Assembly (NCBI GenBank): GCA_034620365.1
Contig: JAQGEQ010000240.1
Location: 1 to 64,000, forward strand
Source: Pegea sp. RAD2-039
Lineage: Eukaryota; Chordata; Thaliacea; Salpida; Salpidae
Direction of reading: 5' to 3'
Length of the DNA stretch: 64,000 nucleotides
Shown here: positions 1 to 15,200 of the stretch, one piece after another
How positions within the stretch are numbered: the stretch's first letter is position 1
Layout of the letters: each line of letters opens with the position of its first letter
Position numbers and translations under genes: made by a program
Notes under the pieces: generated by a model
The model's database searches: none
What the model was told of the DNA's origin: nothing
What the model saw: the letters and a program-made list of their open reading frames with translations, nothing else

Positions 1-390
1 GATTATATAAATTTGTTAGTAGTGTGTTTCTAGGTTTACTTAGGTGAAAACTTCTAAATACTAAAAGGGTTTTACATTTTATATGTTTCATTGAACTAGG
101 AAAGGAGTTTTCAGATCTTTATTTTTAGATATTTCGTTTATATAACTTGTTGTTCTACTTATAAACTTTTAAGTATAATTGTTTTAAAACTAAATAGACA
201 GTCAATATTTGTATAAATAATAACTTATTGTATTACGTTTAGATAAGTTTTTCTATTAAAAGTTAAAATCTCTGCAATAATCAGCTGTTTATTCTGAACA
301 AATGTTTGAAAACTTTTAACTAATATATTACTACTTTCAGTAAATTTCTATCACTTACAACATTTTATAAATATTTGTGAAAATCTTAAA
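1..390 (+). promoter_or_regulatory. 5' flank and leader of Hsc70
   Basis: AT-rich upstream region of the Hsc70 gene. A TATAAATA-like string lies near 213-220. A pyrimidine-rich 3'-splice-site-like sequence (CTACTTTCAG) ends at 340, 50 nt before the start codon. No clear run of alternating GAA/TTC heat-shock elements is visible. That fits a constitutive, intron-bearing Hsc70 rather than a heat-inducible intronless paralogue. Confidence 0.35.
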
Positions 391-2854
<2,464 letters not shown>

Positions 2855-2902
2855 TATTTGTTAAATGTAATTTTCTCACTCAATTTGCACTTTTGTAATT
2901 TC

Positions 2903-2908
2903 AATAAA
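2903..2908 (+). terminator. Polyadenylation signal of Hsc70
   Basis: AATAAA 49 nt after the Hsc70 stop codon, followed by a T-rich stretch. Confidence 0.7.
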
Positions 2909-4324
2909 AGCTTTTTATACAATTTGTTGGTGTTTGATTTGTATTTGAATATTTGCTGCTTGTTTAAAGTGGTTCATTAGGTAAAATTGTAAACATTATA
3001 AAAACATTTATTCATTTTTTTGGTAATTAAAGTTGAGGAAATGCATCAATGTTATAAAATTAATCCATTGTTGATATATAAAGTTTTGTAGTTCTCTAAC
3101 ATAATTGTTGGCAATGATTATTATTGGTTAACCTGTAATTAACAAATTCTTCCATAAAATATTGTAGTCTAGAACATCATTCAAATTGGTTGAGTTCAAA
3201 TATTTGTTCAAAGGTTTGTCTACTTGTTGGCTAATACAGAGAAAATTTAGAAGATGAGGAAAATATCCCAGATCAAATTGACTTTTTAAATAGGAGTTAT
3301 TATTTATTAATTAGTTTTATATATTTATATCTCATAAGCTTTCTAGAGAATAAAAGCTTTATTGTTTCAGGTTAAATTTTTGAATTATTTGCATTTTCTT
3401 TTGTAAAGATAAAGCTTTGATAAACAAAATTCATTTTTATTATTTGAGTAGATCACAATATAAAATAAGATTATTCTCAAAATCAAGAGTAAATTAAAAT
3501 AATCTTATGTGACGAATATTTAGTTTTTGTTGCTACTAGCAGCTAAAGTCTTAGATACTCATACTTTTGCTTCTTCATGGTTGCATTTAGCACCAGTTTT
3601 ATTTTAAGTTTGGCTAAGTTTTTAATAAAGTAAAATCGGCAGTAAGGAACTCTCCTTATTTCACACAAGGAAAAAGTTTGGGAACCCTAAAAACCATGTA
3701 TAAAGACAGAAAGTATATCAAGAAAGATTTTGATGTAATGCATCCTGAGTAAATATTAGTTTCAGCTGGATCGTATAAGGGATTTTTGTTTTCTATCTCT
3801 AAATTGTACATAAAGAGGCTTATGGACTCAGAATTTACGATGTTGTTAATAATCAAAGAAAAACTCTCAATTCTTTTTTGCCAATGAAGCTTTTACTTTT
3901 TTGAGACTACTGTTTATTAGTGTCAGTTTTCAAATTCAATATTAGTTTATTGAAACTAATTTTGAAAATATCCTTGATAAAGACTCGTAAATTATCTAAG
4001 TAAATTAGTCGATTTACAACTTCGAAAAAAGCTGCAATCGAAAAGTGTTTACAGGAACAAATTTTACTGTTGGGTTGTTACTGTGAATTATGCAAATTAT
4101 AGTAGCCATTACTTATTGAATATTCTAAAGCGAGCCCAGTATACAACAATTTCACTATTCTTGTCATCTTTTACCTTTGTAAGGTGTCCACGTATCTCAA
4201 GATGTTGAAGTCAACTTCAAAAACTGTCACAAGCCTTTTAATCATACATACGTGCACATATTCCGCTGTGATGCCGTTTTCATTTTACTTTTCAAAGTTT
4301 TCCAGCTTCTTGGTATTCAAATAG

Positions 4325-4545
4325 TTCTCTAATTCACTTTATGGACCAACATTCTTATACCACATCTCTATATCTTTTCCTCGTCTAATTGGCCACTTGT
4401 GCTATACTTATTTACTTTGTCGGAATGTGCTAGCATCAGTTACCTACTTACTGCTATTATTGTCGGGTTATAGACTGCCACTTCTTCCTTTTTTGACCAC
4501 AATATCAGGCCTCACAAGGCTTCGATAGGATGAGTTGGTCTCAAA
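4325..4545 (-). mobile_element. Decayed LINE, C-terminal end of reverse transcriptase ORF
   Basis: The minus strand reads like the very end of a non-LTR retrotransposon ORF2. A region resembling RPDIVV is followed by HSDKVNKY, the position of the family's typical D-V-A-x-P...EK..KY segment, with stops and frame changes in between. It is a fragment only: no target-site duplication or tail is visible. Assignment rests on remembered family motifs and would need a translated search. Confidence 0.4.
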
Positions 4546-6041
4546 ACCTATCATTTAGCGAGTACAGGAAAAGTTACGTATAAAATATTTTTTGAGCAAA
4601 GTATTGCTATTTTTCAATTCATCAGTAGGACAGCAAGGAAAAAAAAGAGTTTGTACCATTTGGCAAATACAATTGAAAAATATGTGTTAGCTTAGCAGCT
4701 GATTGGAAAGACGGTCAGATACTAAACAAAGATGAAGTCAACAAAAATAAATAAAATAAATATTATTGTAAGGACGTACGGAAAGTACTTAACGTTTAGA
4801 GGAGATATATAAATACTTTGGAACAATAGATAAATATGATTAAATAAGTTAAAAAAAACAAAGAAGTACTTTTGTGATATGACAAAAGTTTTAATTTAAT
4901 AATTTTCATTGTTTGAATTTATTTCCTATAAAAATATTTGTTTATATAAAAAAAATTCATTCAAAAGTTGAATTTTTTTAAAAGTTGTAACAGTACCTGA
5001 AAGTACAAGCGTTAAAACCACTAAATGTTTGAGATTAGAAAAAGTCTTTATATTTGATTAAATTATCTGAAAACCGTTCAGTTACTTTCAAGTATTGAAT
5101 GTAGAAAGTTAAAAATAATTTTGCATAAATAATTTTACAAAATATTGTAGTTTTGACCAAAATTTTATTTTTTTTTTGTTTTTAAACAATAGTTTATGTA
5201 AATATTTTTATATATTTATAAATATTTTTTCAGGCTTTCTATTGTAAAAAAAGCTTAATAGTCGATGAGAGTTTGTTTTTTTTTAAATCAGATATTTAAA
5301 TACTCCTTTAGCTTAAAAGTTTAGAAATGTTTTGCTGACAAAATGTCTTTTACGCCTAGTTTGCATGCTCTAATAAACCTTTGAATGACTGTAAAGGTAT
5401 GCAAGTACACTTATTTCTCAATTCAGGCTGTATATAAAATTTTTTTAAATTTAGTTTACAGATATATAAGCAACTGAAAAATATATTTAAATAAAAGTAT
5501 TGAGATTTTTTTTTATTTATATTGTTAGCTACTTGAATAGCAATTAGTTTATTATTTTTCCATCAACCAATTACTGTTTATAACTAGAATACTAAATCAA
5601 TTATCTTAATTGCGTCAATTGAATCTTAGTGACCTTTCTTCCATGACATAATCATACGATTGTCCTCACAACATTTGTAGCTTCTGATTGGATGATTAGC
5701 TTAAACTCATCTAAAATTAGTGTTGATATATAAACTCACAATAAAGAAGAAACCCTTTTTCTAGTTTCCTCTTGGTCGACATTTTTTGTGGTGTAACAAA
5801 TGTCTTACCTCAAAAAAAGAGATAAAACTTTTATATCGAAAGCTTATTTTGAATTTTTTTTTATTATTAGAAAAATATTATCCAAATCTTAAATATATGA
5901 AGTATGGAATGTTGTTGTGAGATGTCAGCCAAATAATTGAACAATTAAGTATTGTAGTAAATAATTATTTTTAGTATTTTTCAGCTTTTTTCCTTCAGGT
6001 GTTATTTACTTTAGATTTAAACAGAATTTTTGCTCTCTAAT

Positions 6042-9000
6042 ATGACTATTAAAATTTTTTGGATTATATTTTTATGCGTGTTTATTTCAGTGACTGGATC
6101 AGAAACACAATATGGTAAGCACTTTGACTGTCACTTGTTTTTATAGCTCTAAATATTGAACAATTTAGTAAAAAATAAAGCATTTAGTGAATTTTTTGTT
6201 TGAATCTATATATAATTCATATTTTCAAACAATAAGATAATCATTCAAACAATGAAAGTATATTTATTTATTTCTGATTATTGTTTTTTTCTAAACATTG
6301 TAACAATTTAGTTAATTTTCAAGTTCGAGTTTTTCAACTATATAGAAATTTATCAATCATGTAAATATCATTAAATTTAAAATATCTTATTGAGTTACAA
6401 TATAATAGAAGCGATTATTAAAGATGAATAATATACGAATAATTTATCTTTTATTCTAATATATATTTTAACTTAGTTTTTTATTGCGGTCTTATATAGG
6501 TGTAACTTGCTTTGCTGATATTGGTTGCTTCGAAGATTTCTACGGTGTTCCACCATATTCTCCAAATGAAATAGATATTTCCTACTTGCTATACAGCAGG
6601 TTAGTTTAAGTTGAGAAAACTTCCGTTAAATACCAGCTTAAAAAAATTGTTTGCAATTATTACAAATAAGTTATTAATTTCAATCAAAATTTTATTGAAG
6701 AAAGAACCCTGAAACAGCCATTAAAATGTCCACTATTGTACCTTGTCAGTTTCCGTTGAAGTCCCAAACTACCTTTATTATTCACGGATATTTATCAAGT
6801 GGACAGTCTACGTGGATTAAGGTGACAAAATTTCACGTTTTTAGTAAATCTGATATTTCTAAAACCAATAAACAGTTTTTTTTCGTATGAAGGATATGAC
6901 TGCAGCTTTGTTGAGTGAAAGTGATATGAATGTGGTTGTTGTTGATTGGAGTCCTGCTGCGAGTGGAGTTTACTCTCAAGCAGCTTCTAATGCACGTGTA
7001 GTAGGATCTTTGATTTCTTCACTGATTTACAAATTACGGGTAAAAGACTTTACAGAAAAACTTAGAAAGTATTTGTTATCTCAAGTTTTATATTTTCCTT
7101 ATTTAAGTTATCTATTTGAATTAATATTTACAGAAAACATCGCGTTTAGACCCAAATAATGTCCATATAATTGGTCACAGTCTCGGAGCTCATATAGCCG
7201 GTAGCATCGGGAAGCGGGTGGAAGCTATTCAGCGAATTACAGGTAAACTGAAGTATTTTCAACAAATTATGAAATACTTTAAGAAAAATGTGAGTTTTGT
7301 TGAGAAGTTGAACGAGATAACAATTTTTATTTTAAGTGTAAACATGTAAAGTTGATTTTTCAAATCGTGGTGGTTAATTTCCGAAGTAAAAACAACAAAA
7401 GAAAAATTACTTTTTTTTAATTGTTAATTAGTCTTTAAACCTTTTTTGAATTTATTATCCGAATTTTTGATATCAGTTCAAATTTTAATGAGCAAAAGTA
7501 CATAAAATATTTACAGAAATGTAAACAGATCAACAGTTTAATTGCTTTCTAGAACAGTGAAGCTGAAGGCTTCTGTTCTAGTTGTGTTTGTAATTATATT
7601 GTTGTTGTAATTGTGTTTGTTTTTGTATTTAATAAGTTTTAGTTGAAAAAATCATTTTATAAACATGAGGTTTGAATGTTTGATAAAAATTGTTATTTTT
7701 CTATTTTATAAATCTTTAATTCAAATTTTTTATGGAGTTTAAAATGTGAAAAGTAGGTGAGTGAATCTGTATTTGGTACTTGGAGAAAAATTCAATATTT
7801 TATTTCAACTATTTTAGCAGTTTTGACTATTATATGAAATAAAAAAGTATTTTCTTCAACTCTATTTTTTAATTTCTTACAGGATTAGACCCAGCCGGTG
7901 TACTGTTTGAAGGTGTAAGAACTTCTCAACGTCTGCATAGAACCGATGCTCAATTTGTTGATGTCATCCACACTAATGCAGGAGAGTCTTTCACTTCATT
8001 GGGACTTTCACAGAGTATTGGAAACATAGATTTCTATCCAAATGGTGGCAAAGTACAACCTGGTTGCGGACGTAATTACAAAACATCTACTTTCAACTCA
8101 CTTTGAAATATTTGATCTGTTTTATAGAAGACTCAATTTGCTCCCATTCAATCTCTCACGACTTTATGACTGCAAGCATTAAAGCTGGAAAATTTTCAGA
8201 TAAATTTTTAGCAACATCTTGTTTAAGTTACCAAAAGTTTGTAGCTGGATATTGTGACAAAAACAAGAAGATAAGAATGGGGTGAGATGAAATTGATGAA
8301 TTAGTATTTTAAACTAACGGAGTTGAATGTTTTAGATATTTCGCGACCCACCCTCATTCTAAGCAGACAAAGTTTTATCTGAAAATTAAATTAGAGGTTC
8401 GTTTAAAAGTTGATTAACACAAATTTATTTACAATTACCATTAATCTGTTTTATGCATTTATATATTTAAAATACTAATAATCTTTTATTAAATAAAAAC
8501 TTTATTATTCTGATAAATAATATTTTTAGTTCATGTTACATCGTATTTTTCATGATTAGTCTTTACTTCTACTTATGTCGTCTTTTGAGACTCTATCTAC
8601 TTACGTGGTTTTCATCCTATAAAACTCGCCGTGAATTTATATAATTAGCTTAAAAAATTATTTTCAATTTAACAAATAAAGTATTTTGAATCCTGGTATT
8701 CAACTCAGTATTTAAAGTTTATAATTTAATTATATAGTTAATTTTTCTATTTTTCCTCTTGCAAATATATTATAGCTTTATATCTAACTATAGTGAGTCC
8801 CACTTCTGTTTTTGTTTTTAAATAGCTTAAAAACTATCGAATTAAATAGAAATAAAAAAAGCCTTTAGGATACAAATGGAATTTTTTAGTTAAGGTCTTC
8901 AGATAACATTTACGAAGAGATATCATCTGATAGTCGATCATATGAACACTTTTTTTAATTTAAATACATTTATGAAATCTAGATAAACCTGGAGTTTACA

Positions 9001-9893
9001 TAAATTTCGGATCTTTTCAATCATATGAATATCACATTATAAACTTTATCATTTTAGAAACATCTTAATATTTATAAAGTAAATTTGTAGAATGCCTTAT
9101 GCAATTTGATTTATTTGGAATTGATTAGTCTTCACAAGATTTTGTACAAAGATTTGTGAATTTATCATTAGATCGATAATTATTAATTTAGCAAAAATCA
9201 ACAAATAGTTGAATAAAGTTTTTCTGATTTCGTTTTCAAGCATTTAATTTAAAATATTTCAGTAAAAATGTATAAATTTGATAAGCTGTCTTTGGGAACT
9301 TTTAAAGTTTTAAGTCAGTTTTTAAACTTTGCAATAAGAAATAGAAGTACCAATTAAGATCTTTGTTTTTCAGAAGACATACTTATCTATAAGTAAGATA
9401 GCTTCTTACCTTGATACGTTCATTTGTAGTTTCATTATTTGCAATTTACTATTTATTTATTCAAAAGTCGTCATCTTACTAAACAAAGGATTTAATTCCT
9501 TTATTAGATTGTATTTACTTTTCAAATATTTTCTACTGAATTATTTTGTTTAGATTTTAGATACTGAAAAAGAGGAAAAGGATGCAATAGCTGGGACTAT
9601 TTACAACTTTTTTGGATATTTATTCAACAAAGTAGGAACTAAAATACATTTGAAAAACTATTGATAAAATATTTCAAGAAAATTATCAAAAAAGATCTCA
9701 AAAATTAATTTCATTTAATTAAACAGTCCAATTTTGAACAAATCTCTGAAAAAGCAAACAGTTTACTTATATGCAAATGTAATCATGATTTTTTATGAAG
9801 GTCTATCATTTTTGGGATGCTGAAGAAGTAAAACAGGAGAATAAAATGAAAAATTTCGATGCTGAAAATTGTGATAACTTTTTTAAGAATTAA
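6042..9893 (+). CDS. Secreted lipase, pancreatic lipase / phospholipase A1 family
   Basis: Predicted extracellular lipid esterase. Exons: 6042-6114, 6500-6599, 6701-6821, 6893-7039, 7134-7242, 7883-8071, 8128-8281, 8336-8396, then probably 9554-9631 and 9801-9893 (374 residues). The first exon encodes a signal peptide (hydrophobic [14 protein letters not shown]). The alpha/beta-hydrolase triad is complete: Ser163 in GHSLG, Asp186 in GLDPAG, and His253 in CSH. The stretch VVVVDWS and the paired cysteines also match the family. If the 8396 donor (GAG-gttcgt, weak) is not used, translation runs to a stop at 8417 and gives 324 residues. Both ends have an AATAAA downstream (near 8489 and 9959). 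The long form adds an acidic 56-residue tail in two in-phase exons. There is no PLAT domain, so it is closer to short PLA1-type lipases. Substrate cannot be told. Confidence 0.88.
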
Positions 9894-12270
9894 TTATTAG
9901 GTAATTCAAGTGGTTTCATCGATTTGATTGTATAAAGTTTTATAATTATTAATTTTATAAATAAAATCTAAGAAAATTATAACTTTAAATTTCACAAATA
10001 CAAAATAAGTTTATGTAAAGATGCTGACCTTATAGATAATCATTTAGATTTTTAATCAGTTTAATTTTCTTATTATAATTCAAGTTTAATTCACAATATT
10101 ATTTATTTTTAACTCCTGTCTTAATGGATTTTTTATCTAAAATGTAATTCTTTATTTTTAGAAAAGCATTAAAAGAACAAGATATTTTTTTTTCGGAGGT
10201 TCTAACACTTCAGTATATTTTCTAAACTAAATTTCTTATCTAGTTGGATTTATTTAAAAACAAACCATCTTGATAAGTATCATATAATCAGTTGAAATCG
10301 AACAATCCATCTACAATTCTTTTTGTGTTTTGGACATAAACTGAATAAGTTATCAAAAATTTTTAACTTTCCTATCTACGTTAGTAAATAACTTTTGTAT
10401 TTGATTTTTTTAGGATATTTTCTTATAAATGTAATTTTTTTAAATTAGTTAATTTTGCTGACTGAATTTTTGCTACACTTGTAGTTAGGTGTCCAGTAAT
10501 GTTGTATTTCCAGTATTTTTTTATGGTGGATTATAAACAGATATTAGTAAGCATTAAAAATCGATTTTATTTTTAACTGATCGTGATATGATTGAATAGT
10601 TTAAGGTTTTCTAAATATTTATGTTTGAACCTATTTCATTCAAATTATCTTTAGTATTTTAACATATAGATCTTAGACCTACTTATGAAGTCTTTTTGAC
10701 TCTGTGAAACAAGGAATTAATGAATAAATTTGTAACTCATATGCAGCCACAATAAGTTAAATGTATAAATAAATGATATTGATGGTTTGTCACTTTATCT
10801 GGCTCCAATGTATTATTTAAGTACTCATAGTGCAGAAAAACAGCAAATTAAAGTGATTTATAATTGAGACTCCAATAAAACCATCAAATTTAAAGTATCA
10901 GATTTTTTTCATATCAACGACAGCACTAAAGATCTTTCTAGATGTGTTTTTGCAGCTAAATCTAAAATTTACTTTATATAATCAGATGTATCGTTCTAAT
11001 TTTGATGAAAAGAAAAAAAAACCTCTTAAATATTTTATCCTGAGTATGAATCGCTTGATTTGTTCTAATAAAACTTCGAAACTGAATTGTATATATCATT
11101 AAAAGTATATCTGTTGCGACATATAAATCCTTAAATAAACTAAATTTTAAGTTAGCATTTGCATCATCAATTTAGACGTTACTTCTATAAACTCATCTAG
11201 CTTTATAAACCATAAAAATTATCTAATTGCTTGTTGAAAGTCGAATAAAGTCTTTTGCTTTCAAAACTTCCTTTACGTTGGTGAATTTAAGTATAATATT
11301 GTCTTGTACATCAGGTCTGGCAGCAACTTTACCAAAGACCCAAACGTTGATAGTGGGTGCTCTTAGAAGCTTGATTTCATAAACATCTCTTGAAGTAGTT
11401 TTTAGTCCAGTTTGTTAGTTAATAAGTCCAGCCATTTATACCTAAGAACCCTTCTCAAGTCCACTGGAACAACGAACAGTTTGATTTTCAGTTAGGAAGT
11501 GATCTTAGATTAATTTTTTGAAAATTGACTTTAGTCATATACTTGCCTACTTATGATCAAAACATTTGTATATTATGAACCTAAATATTTGAAATATAAA
11601 TCGATATATTTGATTATATCTAAGAGATTGAATAAAAAGATTTTTTGAACATTTAGAAGATACTTTTCATATCTATTGAATAATTCACCATACTTTTAAT
11701 TAAACATCAACTAAAGTGAACTATGCTGGTTCCTAGTTCATCTTACATCTTATTTTTCATGATTTATTTTCAATTATGCAGATATATTAATTAATTAATC
11801 CTACCTTCAAATCTTTCTTAGCAACTAAATCAACATTTTCTTCAAAAAAGTTTAAAATCTATTAAAATACAATATAGCCATTTATTTCAAAATGATTAGT
11901 TTAAAGACATAATTAACTAAACTGAAGATTAAAAACTTTATTTTATTTAACTTTTGTTTTATGAAAACTCAATCAAGAAATCATTTAAACAAACCAAGAA
12001 GCAAAAACGAACACGTGCTCAGTGAGTTAAAACTTGTTTGTACAAAGTAAAACAAACAAATGTAGTTGAAGCATAATTTTATTTCAATATTTGACCTAAT
12101 GATATAAACTATAACTACAAAAGAATTTTGTAGTGGAAAAGCTGCAGCCGAGTTTTGGTACAAATATGATGAGATTGAAATGTTGCTTTACATGTTTAAT
12201 TAAAAGTAAAAATTTTATACAATTAACAAAACAGCAAAAAAAATGAAAAATCATTTCCTATCTAACTACA
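9894..12270. other. Intergenic, lipase to SNRNP200 (convergent genes)
   Basis: The 3' ends of the lipase (+) and SNRNP200 (-) face each other. An AATAAA near 9959 suits the long lipase transcript. TTTATT at 12078-12083 is the minus-strand poly(A) signal for SNRNP200, leaving a 3' UTR of about 200 nt. Between them is AT-rich DNA with one decayed coding relic (11223-11473). Confidence 0.6.
11223..11473 (-). pseudogene. Decayed coding relic, unidentified
   Basis: On the minus strand, 23 codons (VVPVDLRRVLRYKW...) are open, then after one frame change 65 codons run to a TAG. They include LLRAPTINVWVFGK and AARPDVQDNIILKF. Base composition is clearly richer in G+C than the flanks and the peptide looks natural, but there is no start codon and at least one frameshift. 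Possibly part of a transposon protein, and possibly the same element as the relic at 22096-22293. I do not recognise the family. Confidence 0.4.
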
Positions 12271-15200
12271 TCAATTCTCATCCGATTCAGCTTCACCAAC
12301 TTGGATGGTTAGAGGATACTCCTGATCACATCCCATATACGAATCACTCATAAAATATAAAATATAAGAATGACTTCCAGCTGAAGGAGGAATGAAGTCG
12401 AGTTTAGCAAGAGCACGCTTTTGTAGTGTGATCCGTTTGATGGAAATCAAACTGTTTGTCTTCGAGTCACCAATTACTACCCACCAACCTTCTTGTCGTT
12501 GTTGTGGAAAGAAAGGGGCGATGACAGAAGTATCAGTAGTTGCTGATCCATCATCTTCTCGTTGAAGTTGGACTTTGACGATGACTGAGTTACCAGCTTG
12601 CAAGTTGTCTTCATCTTCGACTTGAAACGACAATTCGACGTTTGGATATCGATTACAGAACCTAGCAACATCCGCCATTTCACGGTCGCTCATGTTCAGT
12701 AAGCTACTCCGATCTTCATCTTCCATCTCGAGGATATCGAAGACACTTTCAATATTTTTGGCGCCACACTTTTTTATCAAATCGCTGGTGAAGTGAGGAA
12801 GTTGTTTAAGATAAGAGTCACGTGACCACATCGCTTGAGTAATCATTTGAGCAAGCTCCATAGCAGCAAGAGCGGGTGAGAGCCATCCATTAGATGACAA
12901 CACATCAACACAAGCTTGAATCAAACGAATTGATTTGGACAAGACCATCTCGGTGTCGGCTTGAAGCTCAGCTGGCAGCTGTAAGCGAGATAGATGAGCT
13001 TGAAGCAGAAGATTACTCTTAAAATGAGGATCTGTGAACTTTCCATCTTGTGGCTTGTACAAGATCTTTGACAATAATTGTTTCAGTGTCTCGTCTTCGT
13101 GATGACGTATCGGCATAGTTTCATATTCAAACGAGTTACTGATAATCTCAATAAGACCGCGGATTTTTGTACGAGCAGTTAGCGACATACTGAAGAGCTC
13201 GATTGTTGTGTAGTTGATGTAGTAATAAGCTGCAATCATCGCTAAATTTTGAGGGAAGATATCAATATCATCTTCCACAAGAATACATTTAGATTGGCAC
13301 AAATCATTCAAAGTATTTTCAACTAACTCTGACAAGCTGTCAGATAAATGTCGGTGACTGACACCTTGTAGGTTGTAGTAGTTCGGATTTTGCTTCATTC
13401 TTCGGTATAAGAACGACCATGTTAGGTAATCGACAGCATCTTGCTTATTTTCAATAATTTTGGTGACAATTTCAGCATTAAAATGATCATGTAGCGAATG
13501 ATCAAGATGAGATTCGACTGGTAATGGTTCATAGACAAATTTCTTGAAATAATCTTTCTTGGAATTTTGACACATGATTACACACTTACCACTTTCATCT
13601 TGTAAAGGTCGATTTGCTCTCCCTATCATCTGCAGCACGTCTGTGATCGGATAATCCATATAAGCATGCATCTTGCCGTTATAAAACTGGGTATCCATGA
13701 TAACCACTAAATGAGCAGCCATCTTTAAGCTCCAACATAAATCACGTGATGTGATGAGGACTTGAACCGCTCCACTATTAAACAATTGTTCAATTATAGA
13801 GCTTTCACCGGCGGTAGTGCCACTGTGCAGGTATGCGATGCCATGTTCTAATGTACGTTGCAAGGCAACATCTTTGATATGCTCCAAATAAGGTTTTAGT
13901 TGCTCCTCAGAACAGTGAAGAAATCGTTTATCTTTATCCTCTGCTGCTGCGTAGGTTAACAAATCACCAGCAGTCAGCTTACACTGCTTTCGTGAGGGGA
14001 CAAAAACAATAGAAGCCAATTTAGGCGAGTGCTTGCTAATGGCATTGTAAACTGGTTTAGACATAGCCAACAGTCTTGAATATGTATGACTCACATTGAA
14101 TCCCTGAATATGAAGTTCTAGAGGTACTGGACGATTATTAGGATGAAAATTGAAATTGTTTTTAGTGCAGCCCAACCAATTAGCAATGTCTCGTGAATTA
14201 GCGATAGAAGATCCCAAAGCAACAATTCGTATTTTTTTGGATAAATTGTGAGCGATATATCTCATTCGAGAGCAAACAACTTCAAGCTCTGGTCCAGATT
14301 CTCCGCCAATAAGATGTATATCATCGATGATAAACAAAGAAATAGTGTAAACATGTTTACGTTGCTTCCACCTACGTGATATGACATCCCATTTTTCAGT
14401 GGTTGCAATTACAATTGAAGCACGTGATATTAATCTTACATCAGTTCCTATCTCACCTGTTAACAGAACAATTTCTTTCTCCACGATACCCTGAAATTTG
14501 TTCTTCCATTCTTCATATATTAGTTTAGCTTGATCATTTACTGGAGTAACATACACACAACATGCGTTTGCGTCATTTGCAAATGCATGAAGTAAAGCCA
14601 ACTCAGCACATACTGTTTTACCGCTACCTGTAGGAGCACCTACAAACACGTTCTCATCTCCTGTATAGATCGCGTTGAATACTTGAGTTTGAATCGGGTT
14701 GAAACATTGATAGTTGCTGTATATACTCTCTAAAGTTGGATTTCGAAGAGCAGTGATTGGTAAGGGTTGTAAATCGAGAAGTTCTGTTGGCGGTTGATAC
14801 TTCTCTGGAAGTATCAGATGCCTGAACGAAACTGGCAACAACGTTTCAGAAGCTATCCATTTATCAGAAATAATTCTGATGAAATATTGAGGTGGCAATG
14901 GCTCGAATACTGGAACAAAAAAACTGATGATATGTTCATCTTTAGCATATTTGCTTTTAAGAAGGAAATATTCGTGATGAAGTACAACCTCTCCGTCTAC
15001 ATCTTCCACCATAATGTAGAAGGCTTCACTGTTGCCATGTACTTTGTTATCCCATTGAAAATCTGGCATGATAGTAAGCTCGACACGAAGCGTGGAACGA
15101 GTTATAGGTTGAATATGAACAGATAATTCAACTTTTGGAAACTGATGGATGTATCTGTGTAAAGTTTTACCCATCTTAGCAACTTTCACAAGCTCTCCAA

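Larger units (their letters stand above)
2855..6041. other. Intergenic, Hsc70 to lipase
   Basis: AT-rich DNA with no supportable gene. It holds a decayed LINE fragment (see 4325-4545) and long A/T runs around 4850-5530. A strong 3'-splice-like sequence (CTTTTTTCCTTCAG) ends at 5998, 43 nt before the lipase start. It could be a 5'-UTR intron end or a trans-splice acceptor. Confidence 0.6.

Noticed and set aside
1-390. Heat-shock elements upstream of Hsc70
   Set aside because: Single GAA or TTC triplets occur, but no run of properly spaced inverted units.
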